Positions 15,867-25,054 of a DNA stretch of 64,000 bases are shown here, piece by piece; within the stretch, counting starts at the first letter, position 1; the number at the start of each line of letters is the position of its first letter. The notes under the pieces are model-generated. The model made no database searches. It had not been told where the DNA came from and saw only the letters and a list, made by a program, of their open reading frames with translations. The position numbers and the translations under genes are program-made. Source of the stretch: JADMJV01 sp964649085 (GTDB taxonomy: Bacteria > Vulcanimicrobiota > Xenobia > Xenobiales > JADMJV01); assembly GCA_964649085.1 (NCBI GenBank), contig CAZYPN010000007.1:1-64000 (forward strand). The letters run 5' to 3'.

Positions 15867-16973
15867 GTGACACCCCGCTACTCCACCAACATCGAAGCCG
15901 TCGATCAGTTGCTGCAGCAGGTTTTTGACCACCTGGGTCCCTGCGAAAACAAAGACCTGATCTATCAAATGATGGTTACCGCCGTCAAGCTTGCGCGGGA
16001 TGGGGCCGAACGAGGCGACCTCAAAATCATCAACTCGACCCTCAAAGAGATGCGCTTTACCTGGAAAGTGTTCGGCCCCTACCGACGCGAGCGCAAGGTG
16101 TCGATTTTTGGCTCCGCGCGCACCCCTGAGGACCACTCGGATTACCGTATGGCTCTGGAGTTCAGCCGCCGCATCGGCGAAGCCGGATTCATGGCCATCA
16201 CCGGAGGCGGCAATGGCATCATGAAAGCCGGTAACGCGGGCGCCGGTCGCGAGCGCAGCTTTGGAGCCAACATCCGTCTGCCTTTTGAACAGGCCTCGAA
16301 CTCGGTGATCGAAGGCGACAAGAAAGTCATTAACTTCAAGTACTTCTTCACGCGCAAACTGGCTTTCCTGAAAGAGTCGCACGCCGTGGTGTGCTTCCCG
16401 GGCGGCTTCGGCACCCATGATGAAGCCTTTGAATCCCTGACCTTGATCCAGACCGGCAAGTCTCACCTCATTCCCGTGGTCTTGATGCATCCGCCCGGCA
16501 GTCGCTTCTGGACCACCTGGGAAGACTACGTGTTGGAACACCTCCTGGCCCCCCGTCTGATCTCTCCCGAAGACCGCAGTCTCTACCTGGTGACCGACAG
16601 CGTGGAACGCGGCGTTGAAGAGATTTTGCGTTTTTATCGGCGTTATCACAGCAGTCGCTACGTCGGCGACCTGCTGGTGTTACGCCTGCAGGCGCCGCTC
16701 AGCGAGGCCGAACTGGCTGCCATCAACGAGGAGTTTTCCGATCTGGTGCAGGCCGGGGGCTTCGAGCAGGGGCCCTCGCTGCCACAAGAGGCGGACGACC
16801 AGGAGATCGCCCACCTGACCCGATTGTCGTTCCGTTTCGTGAAGCGCCGCTTCGGCAGGCTACGCCAGTTGATCGACCAGCTCAACAGCCTGCCTCTGCC
16901 TGCCGACGGGGCCAGTTGCCAACCTGAAATCGGACTCGGGGGGCTCATCCCCGAAGAGACCGACCCGGATTGA
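15867..16973 (+). CDS. LOG family protein
   Basis: A 368-residue protein whose central region is a Rossmann-like LOG/TIGR00730 domain: SIFGSARTPEDH, GEAGFMAITGGGNGIMKAGNAGA and FPGGFGTHDE, the last being the PGGxGT-E signature of this nucleotide-hydrolysing family (cytokinin-activating LOG enzymes and PpnN-like enzymes). It is longer than plant-type LOG, with about 75 extra N-terminal and 100 extra C-terminal residues, resembling long bacterial forms. The GTG start lacks a strong ribosome site. Its TGA overlaps the TTG start of the next gene. Confidence 0.85.
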   Translation: MTPRYSTNIEAVDQLLQQVFDHLGPCENKDLIYQMMVTAVKLARDGAERGDLKIINSTLKEMRFTWKVFGPYRRERKVSIFGSARTPEDHSDYRMALEFSRRIGEAGFMAITGGGNGIMKAGNAGAGRERSFGANIRLPFEQASNSVIEGDKKVINFKYFFTRKLAFLKESHAVVCFPGGFGTHDEAFESLTLIQTGKSHLIPVVLMHPPGSRFWTTWEDYVLEHLLAPRLISPEDRSLYLVTDSVERGVEEILRFYRRYHSSRYVGDLLVLRLQAPLSEAELAAINEEFSDLVQAGGFEQGPSLPQEADDQEIAHLTRLSFRFVKRRFGRLRQLIDQLNSLPLPADGASCQPEIGLGGLIPEETDPD

Positions 16974-17581
16974 ACCTTCCCGAATCCGGCCTGCGTCGCT
17001 TCCACCACGACCTGCGGGGTTCGGTGTCTAACCTGCGCATCGCTCTCGAAGCCTGCCTGCGCGACCCGGCCCTGCTTGGCCCGCTGGGTCCCGAGATGCT
17101 CAATCAGTTGGGCCAGCTGCAGTGCCGCCTGGCCCAGCAAAATCTGCTTTCCAAGACGCTCTTTCCGCTGTCGCCGGTGGCCCTGGACCAGCTCTTGACC
17201 CGCTGGTTTCAACAAGGCGAACTGGCCCTGCAGCCCAGCGTTGTGGAAAGCCCTGTGCGGGTCGATCCCGACCTGCTCTGGGGGGTGGTCGAAGAAGTCC
17301 AGCGCAACGCCGAGCTCTGGGCTCAGGGGCTGCGACGTATCGAGCTGTGCCACAGTCAGCAGGGCTGGGTGCTGCGCTTTGAAGATCAGGGTCCGGGCTG
17401 GCCCGAAGGCTTGCTGGACTGGCTCGAGGGCGAAGATTGGGTTTGGAAAGGTCAGCTCCGGCTGGGCCTGCGACTGATGAGTGAGCTGGCCACAGCTTTG
17501 GGAGCCAGGCTGCGCCTGGAATCGACCCCCGAGGGCAGTTGCACCTGTCTGTATTTCCCAGGAGGTAAGGATGAACACTAA
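16970..17581 (+). CDS. Minimal histidine-kinase-like protein
   Basis: A 203-residue protein with a compressed kinase core. An H-box-like FHHDLRGSVSNLR occurs at about residues 11-23, then an N-box-like WGVVEEVQRNAELWAQG, DQGPGWP as the G1 box, and a shortened LRLGLRLMSELATALGA in place of the G2 box. There is no sensor or membrane segment. Such proteins may be kinases, phosphotransferases (ChpT-like) or inactive partners. The start is TTG 16970, overlapping the LOG stop (TTGA), and the end overlaps the flavin reductase start by 11 bases, so all three are coupled. Confidence 0.7.
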   Translation: MNLPESGLRRFHHDLRGSVSNLRIALEACLRDPALLGPLGPEMLNQLGQLQCRLAQQNLLSKTLFPLSPVALDQLLTRWFQQGELALQPSVVESPVRVDPDLLWGVVEEVQRNAELWAQGLRRIELCHSQQGWVLRFEDQGPGWPEGLLDWLEGEDWVWKGQLRLGLRLMSELATALGARLRLESTPEGSCTCLYFPGGKDEH

Positions 17582-18080
17582 TCCCCAGGAATTCCGGAGG
17601 GTGCTGGGGCGCTTCGCCACCGGGGTGACCATCGTCACCAGCAACCACCAGGGAAGGGCTTTCGGCATGACCGTCAACTCGTTTACCAGCGTCTCATTGA
17701 AACCGCCCCTGGTGCTTTTCTGTGCGGGCTCTTCAGGCCTGACGGCAGCCGCTATTCAGGCCAGTCAGAACTTCGCCATCAATATTCTCAGCCTGGATCA
17801 GCACGAACTCTGTCGTCGCTTTGCTGGCCAGACCGCCGATCCCGAGGAAGACCGCTTTCAGGAGCTGGCCGTCCGACCTGCGCCCCAAACCGGCAGCCCC
17901 TGGCTGGAGGGCTGCCTGGGTTGGCTCGACTGCCGCCTGCACCAGATCGTAACAGCTGGCGACCACCTGATTTTGCTGGGTGAGGTTCTCGCACTGGAGC
18001 GGGGCGAGGCGGTGGATCCCCTGATTTTCTTCGAAGGCGGCTGGCCCACGGTTCAAAAGCCCGCGAAAGGGGTAGGATAG
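17571..18080 (+). CDS. Flavin reductase-like domain protein (FMN-binding)
   Basis: A 169-residue single-domain protein of the flavin reductase/DIM6 type: FRRVLGRFATGVTIVTS, GMTVNSFTSVSLKPPLVLF and NFAINILS are all typical. Such proteins reduce FMN with NAD(P)H for partner monooxygenases or act as flavin oxidoreductases. ATG 17571 has a strong AGGAGGT upstream; the longer frame to 17481 lies inside the preceding gene and is rejected. No monooxygenase partner is nearby. Confidence 0.88.
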   Translation: MNTNPQEFRRVLGRFATGVTIVTSNHQGRAFGMTVNSFTSVSLKPPLVLFCAGSSGLTAAAIQASQNFAINILSLDQHELCRRFAGQTADPEEDRFQELAVRPAPQTGSPWLEGCLGWLDCRLHQIVTAGDHLILLGEVLALERGEAVDPLIFFEGGWPTVQKPAKGVG

Positions 18081-18110
18081 CCCGACAAATTTCGCCTTCA
18101 GGAGGGCAGC

Positions 18111-18914
18111 ATGGCAACCCAAACCCAACAAGCCGAACTGGTTCGATATCGAGTAGAGGACGGGGTGGCCGTCATGGAACTCAACGATCCTCCGGCCAAT
18201 ACCTACACCCACGAAATGATGCGCCAACTCGACGAGGCCATCCTCAAGGCCCGCTTCGACGACTCGGTGCACGTCATCGTTATCACCGGTCACGGCGAGA
18301 AATTTTTCTGCGCGGGCGCCAACATCAAGATGCTCAGCGAAGTCACCCCTCAGTTCAAATACTACTTCTGCCTGCATGCCAATGAGACGCTCAACCGACT
18401 CGAGCAAACGCCCAAACTCGTGATCGGCGCCCTCAATGGCCACACCGTTGGTGGCGGCCTCGAGATCGCCATGGCCTGCGATATTCGCATCGCCAGAAAG
18501 GGCGCTGGCAAAGTGGGCCTGCCCGAAATCAATCTGGGCGTCCTGCCCGGCACCGGCGGCACCCAGCGCTTTTCTCGCATCGTCGGTCGTTCCAAGGCCA
18601 TCGAGCTCATGGTAACCGGCGACTCCTTCAGCATGGAACAGGCTCTGGAGATGGGCATCATCAACCAGATTTTTGAGGGCGACGACTTCATGGGTCAGGT
18701 CATGACCTATGCCAAGCAGTTTTGCCCGCCCAACAAAGCTTCGCTGGCCGTGGGCCGCATCAAGCGTTCGGTCCAGTCGGGGCTGGAGATCAGCTTCCAG
18801 GAAGCCCTGTCGCTCGAGCGAGAGCTGCAGCAACAGCTGTTCCAATCGAGTGACGCCAAAGAGGGCCTGGACGCCTACGTTTCCAAGCGCTCGGCCCAGT
18901 TCCAGGGCAAGTAA
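18111..18914 (+). CDS. Enoyl-CoA hydratase/isomerase family (crotonase)
   Basis: A 267-residue crotonase that hydrates enoyl-CoA in fatty-acid or amino-acid breakdown. The oxyanion-hole segments are FFCAGANIKML and GHTVGGGLEIAM, with the two candidate catalytic glutamates at 118 (GLEIAM) and 139 (LPEINLG). Both equivalents of rat Glu144/Glu164 are present, which favours a hydratase. AGGAGG precedes the ATG. The exact substrate is not evident. Together with the semialdehyde dehydrogenase at 50 kb it hints at valine or fatty-acid catabolism, but the two genes are far apart. Confidence 0.9.
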   Translation: MATQTQQAELVRYRVEDGVAVMELNDPPANTYTHEMMRQLDEAILKARFDDSVHVIVITGHGEKFFCAGANIKMLSEVTPQFKYYFCLHANETLNRLEQTPKLVIGALNGHTVGGGLEIAMACDIRIARKGAGKVGLPEINLGVLPGTGGTQRFSRIVGRSKAIELMVTGDSFSMEQALEMGIINQIFEGDDFMGQVMTYAKQFCPPNKASLAVGRIKRSVQSGLEISFQEALSLERELQQQLFQSSDAKEGLDAYVSKRSAQFQGK

Positions 18915-18920
18915 AACCCT

Positions 18921-19139
18921 TTGAACCCTCGCTACAAGCTCTGGGTCATCGGGGGAGTCCTGGTGCTGCTGGTGGCGGCGTTGGTGTGGCTTGCGCTACG
19001 CCTGCGTCGCCGCTGGCGCGAGGGCAAAAAAGACTTCGAACAAATGAAGAAGGCGGCCCGCCAGATGGAACTGACCCCCGAGGGTATGGCGGGAGCCGCA
19101 CCCGAGTCGCAGCGGCGCAAGCCGAACCCACGAGAGTAG
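18921..19139 (+). CDS. Small single-pass membrane protein
   Basis: A 72-residue protein with one N-terminal transmembrane helix (about residues 8-27, VIGGVLVLLVAALVWLAL) followed by a strongly basic stretch (RLRRRWREGKK) and a hydrophilic tail. TTG start 6 bases after the crotonase stop. No family recognised; length and topology alone suggest an envelope-associated accessory protein. Confidence 0.5.
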   Translation: MNPRYKLWVIGGVLVLLVAALVWLALRLRRRWREGKKDFEQMKKAARQMELTPEGMAGAAPESQRRKPNPRE

Positions 19140-19141
19140 GA

Positions 19142-22100
19142 CTACCAGAGACGCAGTGCCTGCCAGCGGCTGCGATCACCGCCGCTGGCGGCCAACTGGT
19201 GCTCGGGCAACTGTAACCAGGCTCGCACGATGTTGTTCCAATGAACGCCCAGTTCACCCTCGGGCTGTTGCTGCTCAAGATAGTCCTGCAGCGCTTTCAA
19301 CACCGGGTCGAGGCGCAAGGCCGGCACGTGTTCGGGGTGACCAGCATACAGTCTACACAGCTGACCCAGGCCGTCGAGGACGGTCAGGGGAAATCGTTGC
19401 CGCTGACCCAGAAGGGCAAGGTTCAGGGCCAATCCCAGCAGCCGTTCCGTAGACGACAGGCTGGCATTCTCGTTGTTTGCAGAGAAGCCGATCAGCAATC
19501 GAACCGCCTGGTCACACTGAATCGCATTGAGGGGCCCTGGCTGATAGTGGCTCAGCTCCTCCAGCAAGTCGCCCACCAACTTCATGGGCTGGTGATGCAG
19601 CCATTGCTTCAAACAGGGAAGCAGCCATTCGGCTGCCAGCGGCGGCGAGAGCGCCCGCAAGCGACCCAGGGTGCGCAGCGCGTCTTCGCAGCAAAACTGC
19701 AGGAACTGCCCGTGATGTCGATCCTCCAGCTGAAGCAGGCGCAGCCGACAACGCAATCGCTCCTGAAGTACGTCTACTCGTTCTTGCTGGATCTGGGTGA
19801 ACAGTTGGGCTGCCTCGCGAAAGTCGGCCAGAGCTCGAGCGGTCTGGCCTAACTGGTCATAAGCCAGGGCCCGACCCAAATACATCCAGCTGAGCTGCTC
19901 TGCCCCCAGTGGCGGCGTGGCATTCAGGCTCAATACATAGGTCAACTCCTGCACGACCTGCTGATGATGGCCCTCGCGCCGCAGCAATACGGATTTCTGG
20001 GTGGTGAGTCGAGCCAGCATTCGCACATCCCCGGGAGCCTCGACCAGCAGCCGGGTGGCTTCGTCCAGATCACGCAAAGCCCGCTGAGGCCAGCCGCCCC
20101 TCAGCAATCCTTCGGCTCGCAGTGAGTACAGATCGACGAGCAAGGCTGGCAGCCGCTCCTCGGGATGGGCGCGCAAATGAGCGATGGCCTCCGACAGGTC
20201 CTCCAGAGCCTCGGTGTTGCGCTGGAAGGCCAGTCGTTCCTGGCCACGCTGACACAGCCCCCGAGCCTGATACAACCAGCTGCCCTCCGAGCCCAACTGA
20301 GAGAGCAACCGGGCCAGCGCCACCAGGACATCGGCTCGAGCCAGTCGATCTTGCTCATTGTCGCCCTGAGGCTCGCATTCGATTTCGTTGAACAACTGCG
20401 CAATAGCTTCCGCCAGATGCTCTTCGGGTTGCTCCTCGCGCAACGAAAGAAATTCGGAGTAGAGAATACTGAACTCGTGCCACAGCCCGCTGCGTGCTTG
20501 ATAGGTCATCAACTCGAGCAACACCTGCAAGCGACGCGGCCCCTGGTGAGGGTGCTGCCTCAACTCGTCCAGACTATACAGCAACTCGCCGATGGCGTCT
20601 CCACTGCGTCCGCTCTGAACCAGTATCTGGCTGCGCAACTGGTGAATCTGATGGCGCAATTCGAAACCCTGAGGCGGGTTGTCGCTCAGCAAGTCGGCGG
20701 CCGCCGCCAGATCCTCGAGAGCAGCCTCGGCTTCGTTCAACTCATTCTGAAGGGCGGCCCGCTGCCAGAGAACGCGAGCCTGCTGCAGGCGGTCGGGCTG
20801 ACCGCCCTCGCCGCCGAATAGATGAAAGGCCAGACCATAATCCTTGAGAGCACTGCTGATTTCGTTCTGGGCCTGGTGCACCCGAGCCCTCAACGAATGG
20901 GCCCTCGCCAGCTCGGACTCCAGCGAGCGGGAAATCCCCACCGAGGGGATAGCCGCAGCCACACGGCTGGCTCCAGCGCCAGCCCCACCACGGACTCCCA
21001 GACTCAAGACGCGAATCGCTTTGCTAGAAGACTCCAGAGCCAGGTTCAAATCACCCAGCTGCAGCAAGGTTTCGGCCTGTAACAGCAAGGCCGGAGCCAG
21101 GGCCTCGCCGCTGACGCCCAGACGGTCTTCCAGCAACTGGATCGCCGAGGCGGCTCGATCGGCAGCCTGGCTGGCCTCTCCCAAATCGCGATGCAGCTGT
21201 CCACTCTCGAAATACACCGAGGCCAGTCGTCGCAAGTCGACCTGTTGAAGGCTGCCGGAATTAAGGCCGTAAAGAAAGTCTTCGATGGCTTTGTCGTAAT
21301 CTTGCAAAGCTTCACGCCTGCGCTCGAGTGTGGCCAGACAGTCTCCTCGGCCCTGGTAGGTTTGGGCCCGAAAGGGTCTCAAATTGGCCTGTTCTTCACA
21401 CTCGATCAGCTGGGCCTGGAAGGCCAGCGAGCGCGTAAAGTCTTCGATGGCCGCGTCGATCTGCTGCCGGCGCAGGCGCAGGTCGGCCCTGGCATGATAG
21501 GCTTCGGCCAGCGATAGTCGCAGGTCCAGCCGCCCCTGACGAACCTGCTGGTTGTAACCGTGGATCGCCTCGTCATAGGCGTCCAGCGCCTCTTCAAAGC
21601 CCTGCAAAGCCTGATAGGCCCGAGCTTGAAGCATGAGCACATCGGGCGCGTTGGACTGGCTCCAATCCTGGCCCTGCACCTCTTCCAGGTGCTGGGTGAG
21701 CAGCAGCGCCTGATCGAGGTCGAGCAGGCAGTTGTCGTTTTCGTTCAGCACTCGATAGGCCTCGGCTCGCACCAGCAGGGCCTTGATCCACTCTTGAAAA
21801 TGGGTCGAAACGTCCTGTTGATTGGCCCGAGCCTGAGCCACCCGGCTGCTCTGCTCGAGGATGCTCAGCGCCTCCTGCAGGTCGGTCAGGGCCCGAGGCC
21901 AGAGGCTGTGATCGGCCGCGCACCCGGCCCGCTGAACCAGGGCCCGAGCCAGACCCAGGCGGGGCTGTTGCGGCCCACCCTCGACCAACGAATGACGGTG
22001 ATGCTCCACGGCCTGGTGGGCACACTCCCAGGCCTCGCCCACCTGTCCCAGAGCTCGAAGTGCCTCGCTACGCCGATTCAAGGCCGAGGCCAGACCACTG

Positions 22101-24304
22101 CGATAGTGGATCTGATGGCGCTGGTCGACCAGGATACGAAACTGTTGCTCGGCAAACTCGAGCTCACGAAGGCACTGTTGATACTGACCCAGATGAAAGA
22201 ACGTCAACCCCCGGCTGTTATAAGCCCAGGCCAGCTCTTCACGAAGCTCCACCGAATCGGTGGCGGGAACCACCAGTTCCAAACAGGCTTTCAATCCCTG
22301 CAGTATGCTCAACTTTTGATGGTAGCACCCGGCCTGCTCGAGATAGCCACACACCTGATTTCGAAAGTCGCGCAGGGTCGGCGAAGCCGCTACACTTTGT
22401 GTCAGGGTCAAGTCGCGGCTGTCGAGCAGCCAGCGGAAAAGGCACTCCAGGCGAAAGGCTCCGAGCTGCAGTGAGTCCTCCAGCAGAGCCGTGACGGCCG
22501 GGCGATGGAGCAGCTGCTGGGCCACCCGAGCAGCCAGCCGATAGCAAATCTGGCTGTAGCGTGAACCGTAGTGCTCCTGCAGGTGTTGTCTGAGCAACTC
22601 GTGGGAGAGTTCCAATTGCCAGCCCACCGAAGCATTGGGTCGCACCACCCGAAACAGGGCCGGAAGCTGGTGCAGCAGACCCTCTACCATGGCCGGGTCG
22701 AAACCGAATTCGCTGAGTTCTTCCAGGGGCACGGCCGAATAGGAAGTGCTCAACACCAGCAGCAAGCTGACCAATGAGGGACCCCAGTGTTCTTCAAGCT
22801 GCTCAATGAGCGTTTGCAGCATGGTGTGGTTCTCGGGGTGCACAAGGTAGCCTGACTCCAGGCCCTGACCCGAAAGCCTCGCAAGCGCCAGGCTCTGGCG
22901 ACTCTCGAGCAGGTCCTGCCCCATTTGGGCCGAGATCCCGCTGGCTCGCAACACCGTCAAGAACCAGAGCAGATACTCGGGGCTGCCCACTGGAAAGTCG
23001 AGCCGCTGGGCCCCCCGCTCCTCGAGCTGGTGGAGACGGCGAATCAGCCGAGCCGAACCCTGGGTAGAATAGACCAGCAGCAAAAACACGCCGTCGGGTA
23101 GATGGTCGGGTAGATATTCGGCCGGCGACACCTCGACCTCGGAGAGTTCCAAAGCCTCGTCGAGCCCGTCGAGCACCAGCAAGAAGCGCTGTCCGTTGCG
23201 CAAGACCAACTGACTGAGGTATGCCTGCAGTTTCTCCGAAGCGTTGGCACTGGAATTGCGGCGGTTGAGCTGCTGAATGACCAGCGGACCCAGGGGCACC
23301 AGCGGGGTGAGCTGAGCCTGCTGACGAATGCGAATGCCCTCGTCGAGCTCCTCGATCAGGGTTTGAAAGTCGCCCCGAAACGAGCTGCGGATATTGAAGT
23401 AGAGCAGCTCGAGGTCGCCTCGGAGGACATCGAGCAGAGCCTCAACCGCCAGCGTTTTTCCCGACCCCGGCGGACCTTCGAGCAAAAAATAGCCAGAACT
23501 CTGGTGACTCAAAGCCTGCTGTACGGGCTGAGCCAGGAACCCCGGGCAAAGCTCGTGGTTGGGCACCAGGAACTGACGATCCAACTGAGCCGTGATGCGC
23601 TCGAAATCGAGCCGCGTCCAGGGTGGACACCACTCGGCTTCCGGAGGCACCGTGGTCTCCGAGCGAACCAGGGTGGGCAACAGGGGAATGCACTCACCCT
23701 CGGCCATCTGCCAGGCCCAGATTTCCTCGTGCTCTGGATTGGACATCGGCCGGCTTCGAAACCGAGCCGCTCGCAAAAAGTCTTCAGCCCCGCGCGACCA
23801 GCTCAGCAGCACGTCCCAATACTGGGGCAGCAGGCTTTCCTGATCCAGACTACCGCTGGACCAACGCGACAGAGGGGGCAATGAGGTGACCTCGGCTCCC
23901 AACTGCAGCCAGACCGTGTGCAAAGGGGCACTCAAATCTTCACGCTCGGGATGAGGGAAAAACACCTGAAGAAGCGCCTGGGTGGGCGGGTGCTCAAGCC
24001 AGCTGCTATTGCCCCGCAGCAAGTTGACCGAGAAACGTAGCAGTCGCTCGTACTGTAGAGGCCGATCCAATCCCGAAGCCAGAGCCGCGATCTCGGGGCG
24101 CCTGGGGTCGTGATACCGAACCAGCCCTGCGCAGATACCGGTATAGAGCTTGACCAACTCTTCCAGACAGGTATAGAGGGACTCTTGGGAGAGACTGCCG
24201 CGCTGTAAACGCTGAAATGCGGCCTCGAAACGCGGCGAAAAGCTCGGCGTGGAGGGTGGCACGGGCGGCCCCGGCGTTATGTCTTCGGTTTCTACATCTT
24301 GCAT
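19142..24304 (-). CDS. Very large STAND/NACHT-like ATPase with TPR repeats
   Basis: A 1720-residue protein from ATG 24304. The N-terminal ~265 residues are a helical region I do not recognise. A P-loop ATPase follows: Walker A GPPGSGKT (277-284) and Walker B RFLLVLDGLDE (373-383), whose LDGLDE form is typical of NACHT/STAND ATPases. Helical winged-helix-like sequence extends to about 600. From about 660 to 1600 there are many TPR-like helical pairs (AWAYNSRGLTFFHLGQYQQC, LRALGQVGEAWECAHQAVEH). STAND proteins oligomerise on ligand binding and trigger an effector, in bacterial antiphage immunity or regulation. No known nuclease or protease effector is visible. The frame is open to 24574, but that part lies over the divergent gene. 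Confidence 0.8.
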   Translation of the reverse strand: MQDVETEDITPGPPVPPSTPSFSPRFEAAFQRLQRGSLSQESLYTCLEELVKLYTGICAGLVRYHDPRRPEIAALASGLDRPLQYERLLRFSVNLLRGNSSWLEHPPTQALLQVFFPHPEREDLSAPLHTVWLQLGAEVTSLPPLSRWSSGSLDQESLLPQYWDVLLSWSRGAEDFLRAARFRSRPMSNPEHEEIWAWQMAEGECIPLLPTLVRSETTVPPEAEWCPPWTRLDFERITAQLDRQFLVPNHELCPGFLAQPVQQALSHQSSGYFLLEGPPGSGKTLAVEALLDVLRGDLELLYFNIRSSFRGDFQTLIEELDEGIRIRQQAQLTPLVPLGPLVIQQLNRRNSSANASEKLQAYLSQLVLRNGQRFLLVLDGLDEALELSEVEVSPAEYLPDHLPDGVFLLLVYSTQGSARLIRRLHQLEERGAQRLDFPVGSPEYLLWFLTVLRASGISAQMGQDLLESRQSLALARLSGQGLESGYLVHPENHTMLQTLIEQLEEHWGPSLVSLLLVLSTSYSAVPLEELSEFGFDPAMVEGLLHQLPALFRVVRPNASVGWQLELSHELLRQHLQEHYGSRYSQICYRLAARVAQQLLHRPAVTALLEDSLQLGAFRLECLFRWLLDSRDLTLTQSVAASPTLRDFRNQVCGYLEQAGCYHQKLSILQGLKACLELVVPATDSVELREELAWAYNSRGLTFFHLGQYQQCLRELEFAEQQFRILVDQRHQIHYRSGLASALNRRSEALRALGQVGEAWECAHQAVEHHRHSLVEGGPQQPRLGLARALVQRAGCAADHSLWPRALTDLQEALSILEQSSRVAQARANQQDVSTHFQEWIKALLVRAEAYRVLNENDNCLLDLDQALLLTQHLEEVQGQDWSQSNAPDVLMLQARAYQALQGFEEALDAYDEAIHGYNQQVRQGRLDLRLSLAEAYHARADLRLRRQQIDAAIEDFTRSLAFQAQLIECEEQANLRPFRAQTYQGRGDCLATLERRREALQDYDKAIEDFLYGLNSGSLQQVDLRRLASVYFESGQLHRDLGEASQAADRAASAIQLLEDRLGVSGEALAPALLLQAETLLQLGDLNLALESSSKAIRVLSLGVRGGAGAGASRVAAAIPSVGISRSLESELARAHSLRARVHQAQNEISSALKDYGLAFHLFGGEGGQPDRLQQARVLWQRAALQNELNEAEAALEDLAAAADLLSDNPPQGFELRHQIHQLRSQILVQSGRSGDAIGELLYSLDELRQHPHQGPRRLQVLLELMTYQARSGLWHEFSILYSEFLSLREEQPEEHLAEAIAQLFNEIECEPQGDNEQDRLARADVLVALARLLSQLGSEGSWLYQARGLCQRGQERLAFQRNTEALEDLSEAIAHLRAHPEERLPALLVDLYSLRAEGLLRGGWPQRALRDLDEATRLLVEAPGDVRMLARLTTQKSVLLRREGHHQQVVQELTYVLSLNATPPLGAEQLSWMYLGRALAYDQLGQTARALADFREAAQLFTQIQQERVDVLQERLRCRLRLLQLEDRHHGQFLQFCCEDALRTLGRLRALSPPLAAEWLLPCLKQWLHHQPMKLVGDLLEELSHYQPGPLNAIQCDQAVRLLIGFSANNENASLSSTERLLGLALNLALLGQRQRFPLTVLDGLGQLCRLYAGHPEHVPALRLDPVLKALQDYLEQQQPEGELGVHWNNIVRAWLQLPEHQLAASGGDRSRWQALRLW

Positions 24305-24452
24305 GGCGTTTCGGGGCGACTCGCTATGGCTTTCTACCGATTCACAGGATATCCCTGGCGCGCTTCTTGCTTCAGCAGTCGGGAAGGAAAAGCCGGTCTG
24401 GACTGCAATACAAATGAGTGAAAGCTGTCGAGAGGACCTGAACGGAGAACGT

Positions 24453-25052
24453 ATGCGAGAAGGAAGCCTGCTGAGAAGGTCGGGGCTGCGGCGCCGTCGA
24501 TTGGGAGAAAGCGTCGGCGGCTGCCTGCTGATGATCGCCATTGTTTTGGGGGGATCCATCTGGGGGTACTTCAAGTTTTTCCACTACGGCAACCTGACCA
24601 AGGCCGGCAACAATCACGTCGTCTTCGACGAAGAAGACAATCACGGGGCCGTCATCGAGTATGGACGCCGCTTCCGCCAGCACTTTGCCATCCAGGGCCG
24701 GGCCATGACCAAGCAAAATTGGGACATGATCGTCAAGTTCAAGAAAGGCAAATACAAATCTGAGAACGCCTTCACCGCCGACGTGAAGGGTTTCATCACC
24801 GCCCTTCACGACAGCATTTCCGACTTCGATGGCCAGCAGGTCCCGAAGAAACTGAACGGTTCCCACTCGAAAATGTCCCTCTGTCACAAGGCTTGCTACG
24901 AGAGCACCCGAGCCCTGGAAGAGGCCTGGTCGCTGGAAGGCGCCGAGCGCGACGCCAAAGTCAAAGAAGCCGAAAGCAAATGCAAAGAGGCTTTCAAGCT
25001 GCAACAATCGAGTGTCCTGGAGTATCAGCGAGTCTGGCCCTCGTTGATCTGA
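24453..25052 (+). CDS. Hypothetical single-pass membrane protein
   Basis: A 199-residue protein from ATG 24453 (GGAG upstream). A basic N-terminus (LLRRSGLRRRR) precedes one transmembrane helix (about residues 23-42). The remainder is a soluble helical domain rich in Lys and Glu, with one Cys pair (LCHKACYES) and a later Cys (ESKCKEAF). It is divergent from the giant STAND ATPase across 148 bases. No family recognised; a link to the ATPase is suggested only by position. Confidence 0.65.
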   Translation: MREGSLLRRSGLRRRRLGESVGGCLLMIAIVLGGSIWGYFKFFHYGNLTKAGNNHVVFDEEDNHGAVIEYGRRFRQHFAIQGRAMTKQNWDMIVKFKKGKYKSENAFTADVKGFITALHDSISDFDGQQVPKKLNGSHSKMSLCHKACYESTRALEEAWSLEGAERDAKVKEAESKCKEAFKLQQSSVLEYQRVWPSLI

Positions 25053-25054
25053 CT

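Noticed and set aside
24305..24574. Upstream 90-residue extension of the STAND ATPase
   Set aside because: Composition is Arg/Pro/Ser-rich and unlike the protein. It overlaps the start of the divergent membrane gene.
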